Source: Bradyrhizobium algeriense
GTDB taxonomy: Bacteria > Pseudomonadota > Alphaproteobacteria > Rhizobiales > Xanthobacteraceae
Direction: 5' to 3'
DNA length: 64,000 nt
NCBI RefSeq assembly: GCF_036924595.1
Contig: NZ_JAZHRV010000001.1
Location: forward strand, 6,014,001 to 6,078,000
Shown here: in pieces, positions 25,077-38,448 of the stretch
Position numbering within the stretch: the stretch's first letter is position 1
Layout of the letters: every line of letters starts with the position of its first letter
The notes under the pieces: model-generated
Database searches by the model: none
What the model saw: only the letters and a program-made list of their open reading frames with translations
Told to the model about the DNA's origin: nothing
Translations under genes and position numbers: made by a program

Positions 25077-25482
25077 CTACGGCTTCGGCCCGTAGCCCGG
25101 AACCCATTTTTCGTGCTGGGGCAAGTCGTCCTGAATCGTCCACCAGGGCGCGCGCGACGACGTAAATACGTGCAGGCGCGGCCGAACCTTTGGATCGTCG
25201 TCGAACAGACCGGCGGGGATACTGACCGTCTCCAGATAACTTGCCTTGCCTGGAGTCAGGCAGCCGCAGATCTTGCAACGATAGCGGAAACTGCCGGGCG
25301 CGGATTCATAGCGCACGGTCATGTCCTCGCCTGCCGAAAATCGGAACTTGTCAACTTCGACGTGAGCGTATGAATGCCGCGCCGGTAAGCTTGCGGCAAT
25401 TGGCACAATGGCAGTGTGTGATCGAGCGTACCTCATCGACTTCAAACCTGACGGTACCGCACAGGCAGCTTCCACGAATCAT
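25077..25482 (-). pseudogene. GFA/CENP-V family protein, frameshifted
   Basis: The N-terminus (from ATG 25480-25482) encodes C6-x-C8-G and THC24-H-C26-A-N-C29-RKLTGAAF, and a second frame from about 25376 down to TAG at 25077 encodes HVEVDKFRFSAGED ... RYRCKICGCLTPG ... HVFTSSRAPW. Together these are a full-length (about 135 aa) zinc-binding glutathione-dependent formaldehyde-activating-like protein. The frames differ by one base: deleting a single C in ATACGCTCAC (near 25376-25385) would give GAAFIAHVEV and restore the gene. Either it is a recent pseudogene or there is a base error. Intact members bind zinc and in some cases glutathione adducts. Confidence 0.75.
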
Positions 25483-25558
25483 GACGGCATTCTCCAGACC
25501 CGAAGTACCGCCAGCGCGGTTCGCGTCCGATTGAACCGGATCAAATCACGGCAAGCAA

Positions 25559-26506
25559 CTATTTGAACAGCGGCGTGCCCGGCACGAAGGCGTCGAACGC
25601 CGCCCAGAATTGCGAGCGGTAGCGATCCTGCTCCTGCAGGATCTCGTGCCTGGAGCCCGCGATCACCAGATGCGAGCCGGCGCGCAGATGGTAGGCGAAT
25701 TCCTCGATCGCGGCCGTGGAAACAATGGTGTCGTTGCTGGCGGCCAGCATCAGGATCGGCTGGCGGATTTCGGACGGGTAGTTCATGCCACGAAACGTAT
25801 TCATCGCCCTGAACGCGGTATCGGCCCAGGCCACCGTCGGCGAGCCGATACCCAGCGTCGGGTCTTCTTCCAGGATCGCGGCGTTGCGGGCGTAACGCAC
25901 GGGATCGCTGGTGAAGGGATTGTTGATGAAGGATTCCGTTCCGGTCAGCGCGTCGCTGCCGCCGGGCACGTAGCGGCCGCCCTGCCCCATCAGCCGCATG
26001 ACCCGCAGCAACGCCCGCGACGGAAACGCGGTCCTGCGCCCCGGCAGGTCGATCATCGGCGCCGTCAGCACCATGCGGTCGAACCAGCGCTTTCCCGCAC
26101 GCGCCACCCGCAGCATCACCGCCCCGCCCATCGAATGCGCCAGCGCGAAATAGGGCGGCGGGCAATCCGGCAGCACCACCTGCTGCACGAAGGTTTCGAC
26201 GTCGACTTCGAAATCGGAGAAGTCGCGGACATAGCCCTTGCGCGGATCGCGCAGGCGGCGCGAGGAATGCCCCTGGCCGCGCCAGTCGATCATCGCCACC
26301 GCAAAACCGCGATCGCGCAAGTCCCGCACCGTCTCGAAATACTTTTCGATCGGCTCGCTGCGCCCGGTGAAGACGCAGACCGTGCCCTTGCGTCCCGCCG
26401 GCGGCGCCCAGCGCGCGAACCGCAATTCCGCGCCGTCGGGCGTCTTGATGGTGCCTGAGACGACGTCCTCCGGAACCGGATTGGCGGGGATAGAGACGAG
26501 CGTCAT
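25559..26506 (-). CDS. Alpha/beta hydrolase, lysophospholipase (PldB)-like
   Basis: 315 aa. Nucleophile elbow LAHSMGGAV, acid in LAASNDTIVS and C-terminal His in GSRHEILQE complete the Ser-Asp-His triad; DWRGQGHSSR is the oxyanion-side motif shared with monoacylglycerol lipases and PldB. There is no signal peptide. Probable role: hydrolysis of lysophospholipids or monoacylglycerols at the inner membrane; the true substrate is uncertain. The gene is monocistronic and divergent from the sHSP gene. Confidence 0.85.
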   Translation of the reverse strand: MTLVSIPANPVPEDVVSGTIKTPDGAELRFARWAPPAGRKGTVCVFTGRSEPIEKYFETVRDLRDRGFAVAMIDWRGQGHSSRRLRDPRKGYVRDFSDFEVDVETFVQQVVLPDCPPPYFALAHSMGGAVMLRVARAGKRWFDRMVLTAPMIDLPGRRTAFPSRALLRVMRLMGQGGRYVPGGSDALTGTESFINNPFTSDPVRYARNAAILEEDPTLGIGSPTVAWADTAFRAMNTFRGMNYPSEIRQPILMLAASNDTIVSTAAIEEFAYHLRAGSHLVIAGSRHEILQEQDRYRSQFWAAFDAFVPGTPLFK

Positions 26507-26629
26507 GAAGAGGAACCGGCCAGGTGAAAAGGGCTGGAATTCAAGGGTGGGAGCGTCGAAAACGGGCCCGTTTGGCCCCTCTTGAACGCCGTTTCACCCC
26601 TCCCATATCATTTCTGTGCAGGCCGCTAC

Positions 26630-26726
26630 CAGTGTTTCGGAACCGAAACATGAAGGCTGCACAAGTGCGAAAGCCCGGCCCGATGGCGGGCGGGTAACTG
26701 AAACAGTCGCTCAATGGAGGACTACC
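26630..26726 (+). promoter_or_regulatory. ROSE-like RNA thermometer upstream of hsp20
   Basis: The 5' leader folds into successive hairpins (TTTCG/CGAAA near 26636; CCCG/CGGG near 26675-26695). In the last one GTC-G-CTC (26706-26712) pairs with GAGGAC (26717-26722) with one bulged G. TCGCT matches the conserved U-U/C-G-C-U motif of ROSE elements that pairs with the Shine-Dalgarno and melts on heat shock. ROSE elements are known in front of Bradyrhizobium small heat-shock genes. Confidence 0.75.
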
Positions 26727-27194
26727 ATGCGTACCTACGATCTCACCCCGTTTTATCGTTCCACCGTCGGCTTCGACCGCTTCTTCAACCTGCTCGATCA
26801 GGCGACCTCAGACGGCAGCCCCGGTTATCCCCCCTACAATATCGAGCGCACCGGTGAGAACGCCTACCGCATCAGCGTTGCGGTCTCCGGCTTCTCGCAA
26901 GGCGAGCTTTCGATCGTCGCGAAGGAAAACACGCTGACGATCAAGGGCGAGAAGTCAGCCAACGAGAACGGCAAGGACAATTCCGAGGTGCTCTACCGCG
27001 GCATTGCGGCGCGCGCCTTCGAGCGCATCTTCCAGCTTGCCGATTTCGTGCAGGTGAAGGACGCCTCGCTCGAGAACGGTCTGCTCCACGTCGATCTCGT
27101 CCGCGAGATCCCCGAGGCCAAGAAGCCGCGCAGCATTCCGATTAATTCCGGCGCCAACGCTCCGCAGGTGGTCGACGCTTCGGTCGCTGCGTAA
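26727..27194 (+). CDS. Small heat-shock protein, Hsp20 family
   Basis: 155 aa from ATG at 26727 (GGAGG upstream; the longer frame is the thermometer region). The N-terminus MRTYDLTPFYRSTVGFDRFFNLLD is that of class A bradyrhizobial HspA-like sHSPs. The alpha-crystallin domain (about 38-135) shows YRISVAVSGFSQGEL, IKGEK and the ASLENGLLHVDLVREIPE edge with the G-x-L motif, and the tail RSIPI is the I-x-I assembly motif. It is an ATP-independent holdase in the cytoplasm. Translation is probably controlled by the ROSE-like leader; a strong terminator follows. Confidence 0.93.
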   Translation: MRTYDLTPFYRSTVGFDRFFNLLDQATSDGSPGYPPYNIERTGENAYRISVAVSGFSQGELSIVAKENTLTIKGEKSANENGKDNSEVLYRGIAARAFERIFQLADFVQVKDASLENGLLHVDLVREIPEAKKPRSIPINSGANAPQVVDASVAA

Positions 27195-27231
27195 CGCAGG
27201 TCAAGTCTTCGGCCGATATTGGCTGAATGCG

Positions 27232-27262
27232 AAAACGCCCCGGGAAACCGGGGCGTTTTTTT
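27232..27262 (+). terminator. Intrinsic terminator after hsp20
   Basis: AAAACGCCCCGG / CCGGGGCGTTTT, a perfect 12-bp stem with GAAA tetraloop and seven T residues. It can act in both directions. A near-copy is found at 28186-28214. Confidence 0.92.
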
Positions 27263-27399
27263 GCGCAATCCTGATCTGCAATTTTGCAGCGTTGTGCTCA
27301 GTCACGTCGCCGTGAGGTTGTGTAACGATGCCGCCGCTCTCCTCGAATTTCGAACTGGAGCGGGCGAGCCGCTTATCAAGCCGATCATGGAGCAGACCG

Positions 27400-28173
27400 A
27401 TGAGCATCTTACGAACACTGACAATCGTGGCCGGCGTCCTTGCGGGATCGCTCGGCGTGCAAGCCGCGCCGGCGCTGGCCGCCAGTCCCGTCAAGGCGAA
27501 GAATGTCGTGCTGGTACACGGCGCGTGGGCCGACGGATCGAGCTGGGCGCAGGTGATTCCAAAGCTTCAGGCGGCGGGCCTTCACGTCACTGCCGTACAG
27601 AACCCACTGACCTCGCTGGCAGATTCCGTTGCCGAGACACGCCGCGTTTTGGCGCAACAGGACGGCCCGACGGTTTTGGTGGCGCATTCCTGGGGTGGCA
27701 CCGTAATCAGCGAAGTAGGCACCGATCCGAAGGTCACCGGGCTAGTGTATGTCGCAGCGCGCGCGCCCGATGCCGGCGAGGATTTCGTCGCCCTTTCGCG
27801 GAAGTTTCCGGCAGGCCCCGCGCGAGCCGGCGTGCAGGAGCATGACGGCTTCACCAAATTATCCGAGGACGCCTTCCTGAAATATTTTGCCAACGGGGTC
27901 GATCCGACGACTGCGAAAGTCCTCTACGCCGTGCAGTGGCCGACCGCGGCTTCCATTTTCGCCGGCCGCACTACCGCTGCCGCCTGGCGCAGCAAGCCGA
28001 GTTGGTACGCAGTGTCGAAGCAGGACTACACCATCAATCCCGACCTTGAGCGGTTTCTCGCCAAGCGCATGAACGCGACGACGGTCGAACTGGATGCCGG
28101 CCATCTGTCGCTGGTGTCGCAGCCGGACAAGGTCGCCGACCTGATCCTGGCCGCCGCAGGCCAGCGCGAATAA
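27400..28173 (+). CDS. Secreted alpha/beta hydrolase
   Basis: 257 aa from ATG at 27400 with GGAG seven bases upstream. A Sec signal peptide (LTIVAGVLAGSLGVQAAPALA) leads to an alpha/beta hydrolase of the short esterase/salicylate-esterase-like group: oxyanion motif LVHGAWADGSSW, nucleophile VAHSWGGTV, and C-terminal His in DAGHLSLVSQP. The periplasmic location and the VHGAWADGSSW signature are typical of proteobacterial hydrolases of unknown natural substrate. A terminator follows 12 bases after the stop, so the gene is transcribed alone. Confidence 0.88.
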   Translation: MSILRTLTIVAGVLAGSLGVQAAPALAASPVKAKNVVLVHGAWADGSSWAQVIPKLQAAGLHVTAVQNPLTSLADSVAETRRVLAQQDGPTVLVAHSWGGTVISEVGTDPKVTGLVYVAARAPDAGEDFVALSRKFPAGPARAGVQEHDGFTKLSEDAFLKYFANGVDPTTAKVLYAVQWPTAASIFAGRTTAAAWRSKPSWYAVSKQDYTINPDLERFLAKRMNATTVELDAGHLSLVSQPDKVADLILAAAGQRE

Positions 28174-28185
28174 CCCGGCACAATG

Positions 28186-28214
28186 AAAACGCCCCGGAAA
28201 ACCGGGGCGTTTTT
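28186..28214 (+). terminator. Intrinsic terminator after secreted hydrolase
   Basis: AAAACGCCCCGG / CCGGGGCGTTTT with an AAAA loop and T-run, nearly identical to the terminator at 27232-27262. Confidence 0.9.
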
Positions 28215-28227
28215 GGTTGGTAGGTTC

Positions 28228-28347
28228 GTAGCCTGGATGGAGCGCAGCGCAATCCGGGATAACTCTATCCGCTCGCAAGGTCCCCGGATTGCGCTGAGCC
28301 TGTCATCGGGCGCGCGTTCGCGCGACCCGTTGGCTCCTCCGGGCTAC
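28228..28347. repeat. Palindromic intergenic repeat, family B copy 1
   Basis: Begins GTAGCCTGGATGGAGCGCAG, contains GCGCAATCCGGG and its inverse CCCGGATTGCGCT, and ends CCGGGCTAC. Outer ends are inverted (GTAGCC/GGGCTAC). A shorter, cleaner copy lies at 50144-50232. Typical of Bradyrhizobium intergenic DNA. Confidence 0.75.
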
Positions 28348-28351
28348 GCAT

Positions 28352-29029
28352 TCATTCCAGCCCCTGCACCGTCGGCATGTCTTGGGTCGGCGCAATCTGC
28401 GGAGCGGGCTTTTCTGCAGCCGAGCCGGTTGTCACCGGAGCGGCTGCCGGCACCTCGGCCGGCTTCGGGGCCGGCACTGCTGCCTGTTTGATCGGTGCGG
28501 CGGCGGGTTTGGCGGCCAGCGGCTTTGCCTTCGGCACCGGCACGGTGCGGCTCGCAACGTGAGGCACTGGCCGTGATGGCGGCGCCGCTGCCTGAACATG
28601 GGCCGGCGCTTGGGCCTGTGGCGGCGGAGCGGCGGAGGGTGCGCCGAGAGCGCTCTGGTCTTCGTCGTAATTGTCGCCCATCCCGCGGGCCGGCACGAAG
28701 CGGATGATCCGGCCGTTGCGCGCGTCGATCACCAGCCGCCCGCCCTCGCCGCCGCGGTCGATCGCCGCGATCGTGTAGACGAAGCCGCGGAGCCTGGGGA
28801 TGCCGAGCGGCAAGAATCCGTTGTCGCGCAGCACGGAATAGACTTCTGTCGACGGCAACAGGCCCGGACCGGGGCCGTATCCGTATTGCGGCCCGGGAAC
28901 CGGGGGCGGTGCCACTGCATAGGGGGCGGCGAAATCCGATGCCGCAGTGTAACGCCCGGGCACCTGCGCCTGCGCGCTGCCCGCCAGAAGGACCAGTCCC
29001 GCCGCCAAAGATCCCGTGAACAACTTCAT
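28352..29029 (-). CDS. Secreted Ala/Pro-rich hypothetical protein
   Basis: 225 aa from ATG 29027-29029, preceded by AGGAGCTTTCGGTG. A signal peptide (LFTGSLAAGLVLLAGSAQAQ) is followed by a folded part of about 110 residues with STEVYSVLRDNGFLPLGIPRLRG and VIDARNGRIIRFVPARGMGD. A low-complexity tail very rich in Ala, Pro and Lys (PKPAEVPAAAPVTTG and similar) closes the protein. The middle domain looks like a small sensor/PepSY-like alpha-beta unit, but this is only an impression. The tail may span the periplasm or cell wall. Function unknown. Confidence 0.75.
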   Translation of the reverse strand: MKLFTGSLAAGLVLLAGSAQAQVPGRYTAASDFAAPYAVAPPPVPGPQYGYGPGPGLLPSTEVYSVLRDNGFLPLGIPRLRGFVYTIAAIDRGGEGGRLVIDARNGRIIRFVPARGMGDNYDEDQSALGAPSAAPPPQAQAPAHVQAAAPPSRPVPHVASRTVPVPKAKPLAAKPAAAPIKQAAVPAPKPAEVPAAAPVTTGSAAEKPAPQIAPTQDMPTVQGLE

Positions 29030-29510
29030 CACCGAAAGCTCCTGTAAGCCCCGCAGCCGCCGGGCCTGAGCGGGAGCACTTCTGCGCTCACGCCTGCCGG
29101 CCCGGACTGGAATTTCATGGCGAAATCCGGCGGTCCTTGGGCCGGATCGGGGCGCCGTTGCCGCAAACGCCCGCTGGCGGTTTTTTCCCGGCCGCCAAGC
29201 GCCGATTCGCACGTGGGCGGGGACTTTCACGTGCTTGTGTGATAGACAAAAATTTGGCATGGTCGAAGTTAGGACAGCATCACTGTCTCAATTGCGGGGC
29301 GGTCCCGGCACAGGGATTGCAACGAAACCGTGGCGCCACGAGCTCCAGGGCAGTGCAGGCAAGGCCGTTCCTCAGGGACGTTGAACGCCCAAGCCTGAAT
29401 TTAAGAAATTGCGGCTCGCGGAGGACGAGCGGTGGCCCGGTGGGTGCCGCAAGCGTCCAAGGTGCGCCGACGATGCGGTGAGGCCCTTAGCCTTTTTTGA
29501 GAGGAATAAG
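29030..29510. other. Leader region of gltB
   Basis: 481 bases upstream of gltB. There is a long potential 5' leader in which TTGCGGC (29409-29415) pairs with GCCGCAA (29446-29452) around an internal GC-rich segment. No classic sigma-54 or sigma-70 promoter is obvious to me. Frames through this region lack a ribosome site. Confidence 0.4.
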
Positions 29511-34259
<4,749 letters not shown>

Positions 34260-34269
34260 GGAATCGAGG

Positions 34270-34373
34270 CCTCATCCTTCGAGACGCGGCGCAACGCGCC
34301 GCCGCTCGGGATGAGGAGAAAAGACTGAACGTTCCTCATGGTGAGAAGGCGCGAGGCCGTCTCGAACCATAGG
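34270..34373. repeat. Two palindromic repeat units (family E) between gltB and gltD
   Basis: First unit CCTCATCCTTCGAGACG ... CGGGATGAGG (34270-34316); second CCTCATGGTGAG ... CTCGAACCATAGG (34334-34373). Both form hairpins in the gltB-gltD message and could affect the ratio of the two subunits. The unit type is widespread in Bradyrhizobium intergenic DNA. Confidence 0.7.
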
Positions 34374-34403
34374 GCCAAGAAGATGCAAGGGCGTCAGGTT
34401 CAA

Positions 34404-35861
34404 ATGGGCAAGATCACAGGTTTTCTCGAGATCGACCGGAATGAGCGCAAGTACTCACCGGTCGCCGAGCGTTTGAAGCATTATCGCGAATTCGTCATTC
34501 CCCTGAGCGAGAAGGACACCCGCGATCAGGCCGCGCGCTGCATGAATTGCGGCATCCCCTATTGCCACGGCACCGGTTCGGTGGCGCCGGGTACGCCGGG
34601 CTGCCCGGTCAACAACCAGATCCCAGACTTCAACGACCTCGTCTATCAGGGCAACTGGGAAGAAGCCTCGCGCAACCTGCACTCGACCAACAATTTCCCC
34701 GAGTTCACCGGCCGCATCTGCCCCGCCCCGTGCGAGGCATCCTGCACGCTCAACATCGACGACAACCCGGTCACCATCAAGACCATCGAATGCGCCATTG
34801 TGGATCGCGCCTGGGACAATGGCTGGCTGCAGCCGGAGATCGCGCCTGCCAGGACCGGCAAGAAGGTCGCGATCGTCGGCTCCGGCCCGGCGGGATTAGC
34901 GGCCGCGCAGCAGCTCGCGCGCGCCGGCCACGACGTCCATGTCTACGAAAAGTTCGCCAAGGCCGGCGGTTTGCTTCGTTATGGCATCCCCGACTTCAAG
35001 ATGGAAAAGCACATCATCGACCGCCGCGTGGCGCAGATGGAAGCCGAGGGCGTGACGTTCCATTACGGCGTCCATGTCGGCGGCACTTCGCCGGGCTCTG
35101 TCGATCCGCGCGAGTTGCTCAACCAGTATGACGCGGTGGCATTGACCGGCGGCGCCGAAGCCGGCCGCGATCTGCCGATCCCCGGCCGCGACCTCGACGG
35201 CATCCACTTTGCGATGGATTTCCTGCCGCAACAAAATCGCCGCGTCTCCTCCGAGCCGCTCGGCGACGCCAAGGAGATTCTCGCCGAAGGCAAGCATGTC
35301 GTCGTGATCGGCGGCGGCGACACCGGTTCGGACTGCATCGGAACTTCATTCCGGCAGGGCGCAAAATCCGTCACGCAACTTGAAATCATGCCGGCGCCGC
35401 CCGAGCACGAGAACAAGGGCCTGACCTGGCCGAACTGGCCCTTGAAGATGCGGACTTCGTCGAGCCAGGCCGAAGGCGCCAAGCGCGAATTCGCGGTGCT
35501 GACGCAGAAATTCTCCGGCGTCGACGGCAAGGTGCAAAAGCTGCATTGCGTGCAGGTCGACGACAAGTTCAAGCCGATCGCCGGTACCGAATTCGAACTC
35601 GAGGCGCAGCTCGTGCTGCTCGCCATGGGTTTCGTGCATCCGGTGCACGAGGGCATGCTGAAGAACCTCGGCGTCGATCTCGACCAGCGCGGCAACGTCC
35701 GCGCCAACACCCATGACTACCAGACCTCGCTTCCCAACGTCTTCTCCGCCGGCGACATGCGCCGCGGCCAGTCGCTGGTGGTTTGGGCGATCCGCGAAGG
35801 CCGGCTGTGCGCGCGGGCGATCGATCAGTATCTGATGGGGACGACGACGCTGCCGCGGTAA
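34404..35861 (+). CDS. gltD: Glutamate synthase (NADPH) small subunit
   Basis: 485 aa from ATG 34404 ([12 protein letters not shown], the conserved family start; longer frames run through the repeat). The N-terminal cysteine clusters CMNCGIPYC and CPAPCEASC bind two 4Fe-4S centres. [21 protein letters not shown] is the FAD fold and [13 protein letters not shown] the NADPH fold; the C-terminal [18 protein letters not shown] closes the FAD site. It passes electrons from NADPH to GltB. It is encoded downstream of gltB and probably co-transcribed. A GC-rich hairpin follows the stop. Confidence 0.96.
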   Translation: MGKITGFLEIDRNERKYSPVAERLKHYREFVIPLSEKDTRDQAARCMNCGIPYCHGTGSVAPGTPGCPVNNQIPDFNDLVYQGNWEEASRNLHSTNNFPEFTGRICPAPCEASCTLNIDDNPVTIKTIECAIVDRAWDNGWLQPEIAPARTGKKVAIVGSGPAGLAAAQQLARAGHDVHVYEKFAKAGGLLRYGIPDFKMEKHIIDRRVAQMEAEGVTFHYGVHVGGTSPGSVDPRELLNQYDAVALTGGAEAGRDLPIPGRDLDGIHFAMDFLPQQNRRVSSEPLGDAKEILAEGKHVVVIGGGDTGSDCIGTSFRQGAKSVTQLEIMPAPPEHENKGLTWPNWPLKMRTSSSQAEGAKREFAVLTQKFSGVDGKVQKLHCVQVDDKFKPIAGTEFELEAQLVLLAMGFVHPVHEGMLKNLGVDLDQRGNVRANTHDYQTSLPNVFSAGDMRRGQSLVVWAIREGRLCARAIDQYLMGTTTLPR

Positions 35862-35870
35862 CGGCCGCCA

Positions 35871-35892
35871 TCGCCGGGCTCACTCCCGGCGA
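35871..35892 (+). terminator. Hairpin after gltD, possible terminator
   Basis: TCGCCGGG/CCCGGCGA eight-base arms around CTCACT, beginning nine bases after the gltD stop. No T-run follows, so it may only stabilise the mRNA end. Confidence 0.35.
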
Positions 35893-36056
35893 ACGGGAAT
35901 CCCGGCGAAGATCGATGGAAGCGTGGGTCAGCCCACGTATGCCGCGATGTGTATGGACACCTCATCGTATTGCCCGCAACCTCGCCTGGTTCGGATCAGC
36001 GCTCACCGTTCCTCCGGTGCGCATTACTATCCGGAATCATAGGGAAAGGCGGCAAT

Positions 36057-36437
36057 ATGAGAACTCAGGGAACGGGCAATTCCGTTCGCCAGCGCATCAC
36101 ACGCGTATTGGCGGCCGGCGCTCTGCTATTCATGTACGCATTCGGCATGATTGCCACGACCGGCGCCTTTGTTGCAGCGGGCGTATCTCCGGCCTTCGCG
36201 CAACGCGGCCGGGGGCGAGGCCGGGGCGGCGGCTGGGGCCGAGGTCGAGGTGACGGTGTCGGCGCAGCAATCGGGATCGGGGTCGGCGCGGCCATCATCG
36301 GCGGCGCGATTGCGGCGAGCGCCGCCGAGCAGCAGCGGCGCGATGCCGTCAGCTATTGCATGCAGCGCTATCGTTCGTTCGATCCCGAGAGCATGACCTA
36401 TCTCGGCCGCGACGGCCTCCGCCGTTCCTGCCCGTAG
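36057..36437 (+). CDS. BA14K-family secreted protein
   Basis: 126 aa from ATG 36057 with AGGGAAAGGCGG upstream. A hydrophobic signal segment (VLAAGALLFMYAFGMIATTGAFVAAG) ends in SPAFAQ. A Gly/Arg repeat (RGRGRGRGGGWGRGRGDG) and a glycine/alanine-rich hydrophobic stretch follow. The C-terminal YCMQRYRSFDPESMTYLGRDGLRRSCP-type ending, with its two cysteines, is the BA14K (Brucella immunoreactive, lectin-like) domain. It is probably associated with the envelope. A terminator follows. Confidence 0.85.
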   Translation: MRTQGTGNSVRQRITRVLAAGALLFMYAFGMIATTGAFVAAGVSPAFAQRGRGRGRGGGWGRGRGDGVGAAIGIGVGAAIIGGAIAASAAEQQRRDAVSYCMQRYRSFDPESMTYLGRDGLRRSCP

Positions 36438-36466
36438 AAGACGACTGTCTGTCACGATATTTCAGG

Positions 36467-36492
36467 ACCCCGGCCGAAGTGCCGGGGTTTTT
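36467..36492 (+). terminator. Intrinsic terminator after BA14K gene
   Basis: ACCCCGGC/GCCGGGGT eight-base stem, CGAAGT loop, then TTTT. Confidence 0.85.
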
Positions 36493-36552
36493 GTTTGGGG
36501 GCGCCGTGGGCCAAGAGTCGCCTTTCCCGCAATCGGAAAAGATCATCCGCCT

Positions 36553-38256
36553 TTAATGCTGCAACCTCACCCCCAGCATCATCACCGTCGACACCGTGCT
36601 GTTGCCCGGCAAATTCGAATCCAGCCAGTCGCGGCGCAGCGTGCCCCTGAGCCAGACGTTGCGGTTCATCTTGTAGATCGCTTCGCCCGACACCGCATAG
36701 ATCTTGTCGCGCCTGGGATTGCCCTGATAGTCGAGATCCCCCCAGGTGAACTTGCCGATCGCGGTCAGCCAGCGGCGGAAATCGTGGTCGACTTCGACGG
36801 TGTAGATGTGCGTCAGCACGCCCGACGTGCCGGGCAGCGTGGTTTCCGTGATCGTGGTATCCGAATAGAACTTTGCCGTCGTGAGCGGCGTCGCGGTCCA
36901 GACCAGCGAGGACGAGACGAGCAGGCCTTCCAGGCGGTCCAGCCTCGGATCGACATAATCGCGCGCGGCGTAGCCGACGCCGATCTCACCGGTCAACAGC
37001 CGCGAGAATTCGAAGCTGGTGCCGCCCTTGACGTAGCCGCCCGCGGAATCGCGCGCAAAGCCGGCGCGGTCGAGCCTGACGTCATGCACGCGGCTGTCGC
37101 CCTGCACTTCCACGAACGGCTTCAGGCCAGGCCTCAAATCATAGCTGACGCGGCCGACGCCACCGTATTGGCTGAAGTTGCGGTCGTCGTTGGTGGTCGA
37201 CGTGCCGTCGGTGAGTTTTGAGTTGGTGTAGTCGGTGCGGTCGACGGTGGCGCCGGCGGAAACCTGCAGCCGGTTGAAGCTCTGGTCGACGCCGACGGTG
37301 CCGCCGACCGTGGTGTAGATCGGATATCTGGCGAGGCCCGCCTGAACGTTCGGGCTGCCGGGATTGTCGGTCGAGACAAACAACCGACCTTGCGCCAACA
37401 GCCTGGTGTCGCGGCTGACATCGAGCCGGCCGTCCACATGGCCGATGAAGCTGGGCCGATCGATATCGAGCGGCGCCGACAGCGGCGTACCGTCGGCGTT
37501 CGGCGTGAGGTTGCTGGTATAGCCGGTGAAGGAGCCGCGCAGATCGGCCACCAGCGCGTGACGCTCCCAGTCGGAGAACGCAACGAATTCCGGCGCGATC
37601 ACATAGAACGGCTTGCCTTGCGCCGGGACGAGCCGGCCGGGATTGGTATCGTAGCCGCCGGAGAATTCGACCGCGGATTTGATCAGGAAACTGCCGGCGT
37701 AATCGCCGACCGCGCCGAACGGATCGTCGTCGATCCGCAGGCGCTTGCGTGGCGGCTGTCCCACCACCGTGCCCGCCATTGCGGGCGGGATCGGCGTTTT
37801 GTGCGCCGATTCCGACGGGGGAATCGAAAGCCGCAACCGCGTGTTCGACGCAATAGGCGGCGGCGGGCTGCCGGGACCGACCGGCGGCTTCGGCTTCGCC
37901 TGCCCGGGATAGTATTTCGGTTTCTTGCGCTTGCGATTGAGCGAGTCGTATCCGGAATCGGCGGCGCCGCTGGCGGCCGGCAGGCCGTATTTCGGGATCT
38001 GTCCGATCCGCGACGGCGCGGGCTTGTCACGTTCCTGCAGCTTCGGATTATTGAGCGGATCGTTCGCCTCCGCCGCGGTCCGGCGCAGCGGCGAATCCGG
38101 CGACGTCGCCTGGCTGGTGCGCTTTGAGCTGAACAGGTCCGGCGTGACGACCTGCGCTTGCGCCGCGGTTCCCGCGAGAGCGATCAGCGCAAGGCACGGC
38201 AAGGCCGCGCGAAAGACGCGCGCGCGGCTGTTCCGGCCGGCTGCTGGCCCCGCCAT
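36553..38256 (-). CDS. Outer-membrane beta-barrel protein
   Basis: 567 aa from ATG 38254-38256; a longer frame from GTG 38322 would place a second hydrophobic stretch ahead of the signal. The signal peptide ends GTAAQAQ. A Pro/Lys-rich periplasmic linker (about 40-150, e.g. KYYPGQAKPKPPVGPGSPPPP) precedes about 370 residues of alternating strands with aromatic girdles, ending in MLGVRLQH. The C-terminal part resembles the BBP2-type outer membrane barrels. Role may be transport or surface structure. It is divergent from kdsD at 38449. Confidence 0.8.
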   Translation of the reverse strand: MAGPAAGRNSRARVFRAALPCLALIALAGTAAQAQVVTPDLFSSKRTSQATSPDSPLRRTAAEANDPLNNPKLQERDKPAPSRIGQIPKYGLPAASGAADSGYDSLNRKRKKPKYYPGQAKPKPPVGPGSPPPPIASNTRLRLSIPPSESAHKTPIPPAMAGTVVGQPPRKRLRIDDDPFGAVGDYAGSFLIKSAVEFSGGYDTNPGRLVPAQGKPFYVIAPEFVAFSDWERHALVADLRGSFTGYTSNLTPNADGTPLSAPLDIDRPSFIGHVDGRLDVSRDTRLLAQGRLFVSTDNPGSPNVQAGLARYPIYTTVGGTVGVDQSFNRLQVSAGATVDRTDYTNSKLTDGTSTTNDDRNFSQYGGVGRVSYDLRPGLKPFVEVQGDSRVHDVRLDRAGFARDSAGGYVKGGTSFEFSRLLTGEIGVGYAARDYVDPRLDRLEGLLVSSSLVWTATPLTTAKFYSDTTITETTLPGTSGVLTHIYTVEVDHDFRRWLTAIGKFTWGDLDYQGNPRRDKIYAVSGEAIYKMNRNVWLRGTLRRDWLDSNLPGNSTVSTVMMLGVRLQH

Positions 38257-38448
38257 CACGATAAAAAATACCCCAACAAAAACAAATACTTCATGGACGC
38301 GCGCCGAGCCCTCGCGGAACACGTCGTTAAGGAGTTAAAACAATTATGGTTAATGAGCCGTTGAGAGCGCCCCATGCGCGTCGCATCGCGGGACGGGTCA
38401 TGCTAAGGAAAGGCCCGGGGGCAACGCCCCTCTTCCCTGGAAACAGAT

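Noticed and set aside
38257..38322. Longer start (GTG) for the outer-membrane barrel protein
   Set aside because: Would put a second hydrophobic segment ahead of a good signal peptide and has no ribosome site advantage.
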